Assembly (NCBI GenBank): GCA_021163775.1
Contig: JAGGTI010000112.1
Location: forward strand, 1 to 59,037
DNA: 59,037 nucleotides
Source: Candidatus Zixiibacteriota bacterium
GTDB taxonomy: Bacteria > Zixibacteria > MSB-5A5 > GN15 > FEB-12
Reading direction: 5' to 3'
Made by a program: the position numbers and the translations under genes. The notes beneath the pieces are model-generated. The model saw nothing but the letters and a program-made list of their open reading frames with translations. It was not told the DNA's origin and made no database searches. Numbering within the stretch: position 1 is the first letter of the stretch; each line of letters begins with the position of its first letter. This document shows positions 52,699-59,037 of the stretch, piece by piece.

Positions 52699-53661
52699 GT
52701 GTATAACTCTGTAAACAAATCGCTTGATCTGGATTCTAATGCTGTTCGTGAGCAACTTCTGCCGCACTGTCGTCTGCAAAGTGGCGAAATCTGGCACGAC
52801 GAGCAAAACGGTCACATAGTCGCCTGTGGTGATGCCACCGACAACGATCTCACGTATCGGCTGGTAGAGTCGGGCACGAAACCAAAGCTGGCCGTGCATG
52901 ACCCGCCGTATAATTTAGTCGCTTTTGAACGTCGTCCGGTAGATGAATATATCGCCTGGTGTCGCAAATGGATTAATATTTCCTATGATATTCTCGACAA
53001 CGACGCCGCGCTTTATGTCTGGTTAGGGGCTGACCAGAGGGATCATTTTCAGCCTCTGCCGCAGTTCATGAGCATGATGGCCGACACCGGGTTTGAGTCG
53101 CGCTCGTTTGTCACCATGCGCAACCAGCGCGGTTACGGTACCCAGAAAAACTGGATGGCTGTCCGGCAGGAACTGCTCTACTACACCAAAGGTGCGCCGT
53201 CGTTCGATGTCCAGTACACCGATATCCCCAAAGCGGTGCGCGGCTACTACAAAGATGTTGGCGGCGAGCGGACGGAGAATATCGAACGGTCTCGTTCCGA
53301 TTGTATCAGGGCCGGGAATGTCTGGATCGATGTGCAACAGGTGTTCTATCGGATGGAGGAAAACGTCGATGGCTGCCTGGCGCAGAAACCACTAAAAGCG
53401 ATCGAGCGGATTGTTCAGGCGTCGTCACAACCCGGTGATACGGTGATAGATTTCTTCGCGCACGCCGGCACGACGCTTCTGGCGTGTGAACGGTTAGGGC
53501 GACGGTGTCTTACGATGGACATTGATCCTATTTTCGCCGAGATCACGATCCGACGGTTAGAGCATTTCCGTACAACCGGCGGTGCTGGGTGTTCCGGTCG
53601 CACCGGCTGGCAACGAGAGCATCCGTTTGAGTGCCCGGCAGATGTCCACATCTGCCGTTGA
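52699..53661 (+). CDS. Orphan DNA methyltransferase (beta-class, N6_N4 type)
   Basis: 320 residues. The catalytic motif IV is DPPYNLV near the N-terminus, and the SAM-binding motif follows later as VIDFFAHAGTTLLACERLG; this order marks a beta-class adenine-N6 or cytosine-N4 methylase. The core is NGHIVACGDATD ... RNQRGYGTQKNWMAVRQE. No restriction gene lies beside it. The start is a GTG at 52699 with no clear Shine-Dalgarno. The last 10 or so residues (PADVHICR) are read from a dispersed CCGGCAGATGTCC repeat, and the stop lies at its right edge; the true C-terminus may have been altered by repeat insertion. Confidence 0.85.
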   Translation: MYNSVNKSLDLDSNAVREQLLPHCRLQSGEIWHDEQNGHIVACGDATDNDLTYRLVESGTKPKLAVHDPPYNLVAFERRPVDEYIAWCRKWINISYDILDNDAALYVWLGADQRDHFQPLPQFMSMMADTGFESRSFVTMRNQRGYGTQKNWMAVRQELLYYTKGAPSFDVQYTDIPKAVRGYYKDVGGERTENIERSRSDCIRAGNVWIDVQQVFYRMEENVDGCLAQKPLKAIERIVQASSQPGDTVIDFFAHAGTTLLACERLGRRCLTMDIDPIFAEITIRRLEHFRTTGGAGCSGRTGWQREHPFECPADVHICR

Positions 53662-53745
53662 GGAACATCGTTGGGCGGATCCGTCTTTGAACCCGCCATT
53701 TGTGTGGGAATGACATTATACTGGGGCAGACGAGGGCGTCTGCCG
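53631..53745. repeat. Repeat pair straddling the methyltransferase stop
   Basis: CGGCAGATGT/ACATCTGCCG at 53636-53657 forms the 10-bp hairpin that also encodes the methyltransferase C-terminus. A TCTTTGAACCCGCCATTTG unit is at 53681-53700 and a GCAGACGAGGGCGTCTGC hairpin near 53727-53744. The rest of the gap to dnaE (53746-53944) has no recognised feature. Confidence 0.7.
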
Positions 53746-53944
53746 CCCACTAAATGTACGGTTTGTGCATTTTTTCGCCCTTTCCTGTGACCATTTGTAG
53801 AATGGTGCTTTATCCCAGTCACCTCGTCAACTCAAACTCTATACAATCCTGTTCTACCCCTCAAAAATCCCGCTTGCCCAATCGAGCTTTCCGGCCTATC
53901 TAATGTGAGGCACTAACTGACTGGAAACCCCGTTATTACTGTAT

Positions 53945-56900
53945 ATGAAGTACGCCAATTTCGTCCATCTGCATACGCACAGCCAGTATTCGCTACTTGA
54001 CGGCGCTTGTAGGCTCGACGCCGTAATCAAGCTGGCCCAGGAGTATAAGATGCCGGCGCTGGCCATCACCGACCACGGCAACATGTTCGCCGCTATTGAG
54101 TTCTATATCAAAGCGAAGAACGCCGGAATCAAGCCGATTATCGGTTGTGAGGCGTACGTGGCGGGCGGGAGCCGGTTCACTAAGAAACCGTCCGATAAAT
54201 ACCCCGATGGCGGGTTTCATCTCGTTCTTTTAGCTCGGAATGATACCGGTTATCACAATCTGATGAAATTAGCTTCGGCCGCTTACCTTGAAGGTTTTTA
54301 CCACCGACCGCGGATGGACAAAGAACTGCTGAGCAAGCATTCCGATGGGTTAATCGCGCTGTCGGCCTGTCTCAAGGGTGAGGTCAACTGGAACCTGCTC
54401 AACGGCAACACCGACGCCGCGGTCGCAGTCGCCCGTGAGCTTAACCAGATTTTTGGCGATGGCAATTTCTTCCTCGAACTCCAGAATCACGGGATCGACA
54501 AGGAATTGATGTTGATCCCCAAGATTGCCGCTATCTCTCGCGAGACCGGGATTCCGTTAGTCGCCACCAACGATTGCCACTACCTGCGGCAAAAAGATGC
54601 CGAGGCGCACGATGCGCTACTTTGTATCCAGACGGGCAAATTTGTCAGTGATACCGATCGGATGCGTTACTCCACCGACCAGATATATTTCAAGTCACCT
54701 GAAGAGATGGAAGAAGTGCTGGGCGAGTACCCCGAAGCGTTGGCCAACACGGTCAAAATCGCCGAGCGGTGCAATTTGGAGATCGAACTGGGCAATCTCA
54801 AGCTACCGGTTTTTCCGATTCCATCCGAGTTTGATGGGCCGGACAGTTATCTGAGACGACTGTGTGAAGATGGTTTGGCGCCTCGGTACGACAAGATTAC
54901 CGATGAAGTCAAAAAGCGGCTGGATTATGAACTAGGTGTCATTAAGCAAATGGGTTACGCCGGGTACTTCCTGATCGTTAAAGATTTCTGCGATTATGCC
55001 CGATCGCAAAAAATTCCGGTTGGGCCGGGGCGTGGTTCGGCGGCTGGTTCGCTGGTCTCGTATCTGTTACGTATTACCAATGTCGATCCAATCCGGTTTG
55101 AACTGCTGTTCGAGCGGTTTCTCAACCCGGAGCGGATTTCGATGCCTGATATTGATATTGATTTTGCCGACCGTGGTCGTGAAAAGATCATTCAGTATGT
55201 AATTAAGAAGTACAAAAAGGTCAATGTCTGCCAGATAATCACGTTTGGTACGATGGCGGCGCGCGGGGTTATTCGTGATGTTGGTAGGGTATTGTCGATG
55301 CCGTACGGTGAGATCGATAAGATCGCCAAAATGATTCCAAGCATACCGGGTACAACACTCAAGTCGGCGCTTGAGACGGTGCCGGAGTTGAGCGAGCTGA
55401 TGGAGTCCGACCAACGGGTAAGAAAACTGCTCGATTTTGGCCAGACTTTGGAAGGTCTCGCGCGACACTGCTCGACCCATGCGGCCGGGGTGGTGATAGC
55501 GCCGTCGGCACTGACCAACTATGTGCCGTTGTTCAAGGGGAGTAAGGACGAAATAACCACCCAGTACGACATGAAGATGGTGGAGAAGATCGGCCTGCTC
55601 AAGATGGATTTCCTCGGACTGCGCACCCTGACAGTGATCGATGACGCTATCCACATGGTTGAGGATAAAGATCCGAATACGCAGATCGACCTTGATAATC
55701 TCCCACTTGATGATCCGGCGATTTACAAGCTGTTTGCTTCGGGGAAGACGATCGGTATTTTTCAGTTTGAATCATCAGGTATGCGCGATTACCTGCGCCG
55801 CTTGAGTCCCGAGACGTTTACCGATCTGGCGGCTATGAACGCGCTCTACCGACCTGGGCCGCTCGATTCGGGAATGATCGATACCTACATCGCCCGCAAA
55901 CGAGGGGAGAGCAAGGTTGAGTTTCTCCATCCGTGTTTGGAAGATATTCTTGGTGACACTTATGGCGTGATCGTGTTTCAGGAACAGGTGCTCAAGATTG
56001 CGAACTCGCTGGCCGGGTATACTATTGGTGCGGCTGACTTGTTGCGCAAAGCGATGGGTAAGAAAGACGCCAACCTGATGGCGGAACAGTCCCAAAAATT
56101 CCATGAGGGTGCGCTTAAGCGGAAGGTTGATCCGAAAGTAGCCGCTGAAGTTTTTGATCAGATCGAGACTTTCGCTCGTTATGGTTTCAACAAAGCTCAT
56201 GCAACCTGTTATGCGTTGGTTGCCTACCAGACTGCCTGGCTGAAGCACTATCATCCCAAAGAGTTTATGGCCGCGCTGATGACCTCGGAAATCAACAACT
56301 CTGATCGAATTATGACTTTGATGGAAGAGTGTCGGCAGATGGGTATTAAAGTGTTGCCACCCGATGTCAACGAATCGAAAACTCATTTCACGGTAGTCGA
56401 TGATAATATCCGGTTTGGTTTGTTGGCGGTCAAGAATGTCGGTGAGGCGGCGGCCGATGCGATAAGTGCGGCCGCTTGTGAGACCAGGTTTAAGACTCTG
56501 GCCGATCTGACCAGTAACGTCGAAGCCCGTCACTTGAATCGCCGAACTTTGGAATCGCTGATTGCCGCCGGTGCCTGTGATTCGCTGGAAGGTCATCGCG
56601 CCGCCAAGACCGGGGTTGTTGAGGCGATGCTGGACTTTGGCCACAAAGTCATGGAGCAATCAAGTAGTCATGATCTATTTGCCGGAGCTGAGATTGAAGA
56701 TCAGCGGGCAGTACCGCCCCTGCCGGGAATAGATCCCTGGTCGTCCTCGGACGAACTCGCCCACGAAAAGACAGCTTTGGGTTTCTGGATATCCGGTCAC
56801 CCGCTCGATCGCTACCGCGATGAGTTAGCCTCGTTCACCACTGCGACTACTGAAAGTTTGGGCCAAGTGGTTGATGGACGTGAAGTTACAATGGGTGGCG

Positions 56901-57385
56901 TGGTGGCGCGGATCAATCAGATGGTAGATAAACGGGGCAATATGATGGCTTTTGTCACTCTGGAGGATTTCTCCGGTCAGACGGAACTTATTATATTTTC
57001 AGATTGTTTTGAGAAAAGTAAAGAGTATCTGGTGGCGGATCGGATGGTGCTGATTTCCGGGCGAGTTTCAACTCGCGAGGAAGAACGTCCCAAAGTTATT
57101 TGTTCGGAACTGATACCGCTTGAGAAACTTACGGAACAGTTTAACTGCCAGTTGGTTATAAAGCTGAGCCCTGACTGCGCCGAGAAAACGATAGAAAGAG
57201 CCCTGACTACTCTTGAACAGTTTCGGGGGAAAGTTCCGGTCTTATTGGTGGCCAGAGAAAACGGATCGGAAGTTTATATCAAATCAAGCCGTTATGCGGT
57301 AACTATGGATTTTGAACTGCTGAATCGGCTTAAAGAACTATTGGGTGACCACGCCGCTTACCTGCGACCGGTAGGTTTGAAATGA
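53945..57385 (+). CDS. dnaE: DNA polymerase III alpha subunit
   Basis: Replicative polymerase, 1146 residues, normal for DnaE1. The PHP domain opens the protein (NFVHLHTHSQYSLLDGAC, with ITDHGNMFA). The palm motif PDIDIDFADRGREKII places catalytic Asp402 and Asp404 as in E. coli (D401/D403), and the third Asp lies in LLKMDFLGLRTLTVIDDAI. The fingers (PGRGSAAGSLVSYLL), helix-hairpin-helix and an OB-fold (about 985-1065, VTMGGVVARINQMVDKRG) are present. The domain order fits DnaE rather than PolC. ATG 53945 has no strong Shine-Dalgarno. Monocistronic; followed by thioredoxin genes after a 60-base gap. Confidence 0.96.
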   Translation: MKYANFVHLHTHSQYSLLDGACRLDAVIKLAQEYKMPALAITDHGNMFAAIEFYIKAKNAGIKPIIGCEAYVAGGSRFTKKPSDKYPDGGFHLVLLARNDTGYHNLMKLASAAYLEGFYHRPRMDKELLSKHSDGLIALSACLKGEVNWNLLNGNTDAAVAVARELNQIFGDGNFFLELQNHGIDKELMLIPKIAAISRETGIPLVATNDCHYLRQKDAEAHDALLCIQTGKFVSDTDRMRYSTDQIYFKSPEEMEEVLGEYPEALANTVKIAERCNLEIELGNLKLPVFPIPSEFDGPDSYLRRLCEDGLAPRYDKITDEVKKRLDYELGVIKQMGYAGYFLIVKDFCDYARSQKIPVGPGRGSAAGSLVSYLLRITNVDPIRFELLFERFLNPERISMPDIDIDFADRGREKIIQYVIKKYKKVNVCQIITFGTMAARGVIRDVGRVLSMPYGEIDKIAKMIPSIPGTTLKSALETVPELSELMESDQRVRKLLDFGQTLEGLARHCSTHAAGVVIAPSALTNYVPLFKGSKDEITTQYDMKMVEKIGLLKMDFLGLRTLTVIDDAIHMVEDKDPNTQIDLDNLPLDDPAIYKLFASGKTIGIFQFESSGMRDYLRRLSPETFTDLAAMNALYRPGPLDSGMIDTYIARKRGESKVEFLHPCLEDILGDTYGVIVFQEQVLKIANSLAGYTIGAADLLRKAMGKKDANLMAEQSQKFHEGALKRKVDPKVAAEVFDQIETFARYGFNKAHATCYALVAYQTAWLKHYHPKEFMAALMTSEINNSDRIMTLMEECRQMGIKVLPPDVNESKTHFTVVDDNIRFGLLAVKNVGEAAADAISAAACETRFKTLADLTSNVEARHLNRRTLESLIAAGACDSLEGHRAAKTGVVEAMLDFGHKVMEQSSSHDLFAGAEIEDQRAVPPLPGIDPWSSSDELAHEKTALGFWISGHPLDRYRDELASFTTATTESLGQVVDGREVTMGGVVARINQMVDKRGNMMAFVTLEDFSGQTELIIFSDCFEKSKEYLVADRMVLISGRVSTREEERPKVICSELIPLEKLTEQFNCQLVIKLSPDCAEKTIERALTTLEQFRGKVPVLLVARENGSEVYIKSSRYAVTMDFELLNRLKELLGDHAAYLRPVGLK

Positions 57386-57445
57386 GGTTGAACTGGTCGC
57401 TCACTATTAATTGAGAGAATATACAGGTAGTCATACAGAACTTAT

Positions 57446-58012
57446 ATGAGAAATCCGAAATTCATCTTTGTCGTTACTGTCGTTCTACTTGCAACCGCAA
57501 CGTTGGCGCTTTCCAGGGGACGAGAACTTAAGCCACCCAAGAAAGATTCCAATGGTATCGAGTGGTACAATTACGAAGCCGGGTGGGAGAAGGCCAAGGC
57601 TGAGAATAAACATATGTTTATCGATTTTACCGCTACCTGGTGCGTTTGGTGCAAACGGCTTGAAGCCAATACTTTTTCGAAGTCATTGGTAATGAAAGCT
57701 CTGACTGAAGATTTTGTACCAGTGAAGGTTTGGGAAAAAAGCCCTGACACGCTTTTGATTGATGGTTACAAGATTGCTGAGGAAGATCTCCGCAAACGCG
57801 AGTTTCGGGCCAACAGTTTCCCTCAGTTTTGGTTTGTTAGCCCCAAAGGGACGCGGATCGGACCGATCAAGGGGTTTGTCCAGGCCGATCAGCTCCTGCA
57901 GTATTTCGATATCGTCAAAACTTATGCTTACGATTCAACTTTAGATGAATTTGGTAATCCAATTAATCTGTCAGAAAAATCAGACACTTCAACCGAAAAA
58001 CAGGAGCCTTGA
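57446..58012 (+). CDS. Exported thioredoxin-fold protein (CVWC active site)
   Basis: 188 residues with an N-terminal export signal (FIFVVTVVLLATATLAL). The thioredoxin fold carries the redox pair in FTATWCVWCKRLEANTF; the CVWC form and the EKAKAENKHMFIDF lead-in match DsbD-gamma/DUF255-like thioredoxins. A charged tail (SEKSDTSTEKQEP) ends it. It probably reduces or isomerises envelope disulfides. The stop lies 38 bases before the start of a TlpA-like lipoprotein, so the two likely form a redox operon. Confidence 0.85.
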   Translation: MRNPKFIFVVTVVLLATATLALSRGRELKPPKKDSNGIEWYNYEAGWEKAKAENKHMFIDFTATWCVWCKRLEANTFSKSLVMKALTEDFVPVKVWEKSPDTLLIDGYKIAEEDLRKREFRANSFPQFWFVSPKGTRIGPIKGFVQADQLLQYFDIVKTYAYDSTLDEFGNPINLSEKSDTSTEKQEP

Positions 58013-58050
58013 GCCACCAGTTTTGGTTCGCTTATGGGAGAATACTCATT

Positions 58051-58638
58051 ATGAAATCTAATTTGATAGCGCTATTACTCGGACTTTTAACTGTTCTCTG
58101 GATTGGCTGTTCCAGTTCCGAGTCCGACACTGTCGACACCACAAATACTAATATGGATCAGATTACAACAACCGCGCAGACCCCGACCGATCAGTCCGAG
58201 GCGACTAAGGCTGACCACCCTGCCGTATATGTTTCGGCGATTGATCTGGATGGGAATACCCATCAGTTTGCAGAGTGGATCGGGCAGAAACCTGTCGTGA
58301 TAAACTTCTGGGGTACCTGGTGTCCGCCATGCCGTCGAGAAATCCCTGGGCTGGTTAGGTTGTATGACGAATACCACGAACGTGGCATAGAGATTATCAG
58401 TCTGGCAATTGAAAGACAGGCCAGTCCGGCACAGGTGAAGCAATTTGCCGAACGGGCTGGGATGACGTGGGTACAGTTAATGGCTAACGAGGACGTCTTG
58501 CGCGCGTTTGGCTATGATGGTGCGGTGCCGTTGACTGTCTTTTTGGACAAAAACGGTCGGGAAGTCGCACGTCATCGAGGTGGTCGACCGTATGAGGTTT
58601 TCAAACAGGATTTTAAGAAGTTAGCCGCAGGTATCTAA
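58051..58638 (+). CDS. TlpA-like thioredoxin lipoprotein
   Basis: 195 residues from ATG 58051; the frame extends upstream, but GGGAG lies ten bases before this ATG. The signal LIALLLGLLTVLWIGC has a lipobox (Cys20), placing it on the envelope. An Asp/Thr-rich linker is followed by an AhpC/TSA-TlpA-type thioredoxin domain with WGTWCPPCRREIPGL, where CPPC is the active site. Such proteins reduce cytochrome c or metalloprotein thiols. It is next to a second thioredoxin-fold gene. Confidence 0.85.
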   Translation: MKSNLIALLLGLLTVLWIGCSSSESDTVDTTNTNMDQITTTAQTPTDQSEATKADHPAVYVSAIDLDGNTHQFAEWIGQKPVVINFWGTWCPPCRREIPGLVRLYDEYHERGIEIISLAIERQASPAQVKQFAERAGMTWVQLMANEDVLRAFGYDGAVPLTVFLDKNGREVARHRGGRPYEVFKQDFKKLAAGI

Positions 58639-58654
58639 CTGTTGACAGTTTTTT
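58637..58654 (+). terminator. Weak terminator-like hairpin after tlpA-like gene
   Basis: AACTG-TTGA-CAGTT followed by four T; the stem is only five base pairs and AT-rich, so termination is uncertain. Confidence 0.35.
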
Positions 58655-58686
58655 GGCGTCTTCAGACCTGCCTTCCCTTTCTTGCA

Positions 58687-58905
58687 GGGCAGGAGCCTTG
58701 TGCTCCTGCCGGATTGTATTGGCTAGGGATGGTCTGGTTTCGACAAAGGTTCTCTTCTTCGTCATGCTCGCGAAAGCGAGGATCCAGTTGTAGTCGCGGT
58801 GGCAGAAATCAATGAATCATGGTCTTAGCCACGGTAAGAGTTTCAATGGCGGGTTCAAAGTGAATCCGCTCGACTGAGCGTCCGGCAGATGTCTATAGGC
58901 TGTCC
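58687..58905. repeat. Repeat cluster at the right edge
   Basis: Contains GGCAGGAGCCTTGTGCTCCT (58687-58709), matching the unit at 1-28; a GGTCTGGTTTCGACAAAGG unit near 58730; a TCGCGAAAGCGAGGATCC unit near 58770; GGCGGGTTCAAAGTGAATCC near 58845; and a degraded CCGGCAGATGTC unit at 58884. The last 130 bases show nothing further. Confidence 0.6.
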
Positions 58906-59037
58906 CTCCCATAAGTTACATGTTCTGCCAGTTCTTGCGTTCGCCCTGGCGGGCGTGTGAACTGGCAGTATACGGAATCAATTGACCAACATCATCTTTG
59001 CACAATAGTCGCCAAGTCACAACGTCGACTTCGTCGA

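Overview
The window looks like chromosome of an uncultivated Gram-negative bacterium of the FCB (Fibrobacteres-Chlorobi-Bacteroidetes) group, most likely candidate division Zixibacteria or a near relative. The evidence is: three secreted proteins ending in type IX secretion (T9SS) sorting domains (NYPNPFNP... followed by KMxLLK); a fused LpxC-FabZ gene, an FCB hallmark; lipid A and LPS-export genes (lpxC/fabZ, lpxA, lptB); dockerin, MopE-like and cohesin-like modules of a style I associate with Zixibacteria; and gaps packed with short GC-rich palindromes. The phylum call is inference, because no rRNA is present. I see no phage, insertion sequence, CRISPR array or replication origin.

Layout. 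0-9 kb: a myo-inositol-phosphate synthase gene with a short coupled leader ORF; then tmk, an S41 protease, an HAD phosphatase and a sugar nucleotidyltransferase/degenerate phosphomannomutase fusion in one tight run; then asnS. 9-13.5 kb: a lipoprotein, murQ, and the lipid A pair lpxC/fabZ-lpxA. 14-16.5 kb: two small membrane-protein genes on the minus strand and a two-gene regulator operon (sigma-70 region-4-like protein plus ribbon-helix-helix protein). 16.5-20.3 kb: lptB-rpoN-hpf (minus strand), a conserved order in many Gram-negatives, and a divergent nucleotidyltransferase. 20.9-22.9 kb: an LpoB-like lipoprotein plus a COG3014-like lipoprotein. 23-37 kb: the secretome, namely a PKD-rich subtilisin, a trypsin-dockerin gene broken by two compensating frameshifts, tRNA-Arg(ACG), a PP2C phosphatase, and two T9SS-sorted surface proteins that share an unnamed module. 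37.5-49.5 kb: membrane and housekeeping genes (VanZ-like, a K+ channel, a dicarboxylate symporter with a 390-residue disordered tail, htpX, a CNNM/CorC transporter, a YqaA-like protein, an RlmD-type methyltransferase, a DUF885 protein, an SDR protein). 49.7-59 kb: a HIT hydrolase translationally coupled to an unusual protein with two N-terminal HTH repeats and a catalytically dead aconitase-like body; an outer-membrane barrel; an orphan DNA methyltransferase; dnaE; and two thioredoxin-fold proteins.

The best candidate for something undescribed is the HTH/pseudo-aconitase protein at 50209-51822. It keeps the aconitase/LeuC fold signature but has lost two of three iron-sulfur cysteines and the DSH and DH active-site motifs, and it has gained a duplicated DNA-binding-like N-terminus. 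Second-tier candidates are the sigma-r4/zinc-site plus RHH operon, the multi-family palindromic repeat network that fills nearly every long gap, the 12-bp-stem leader before the LpoB-like gene, and the dead phosphomannomutase domain. All family calls are from reading motifs by eye; no database search was possible.
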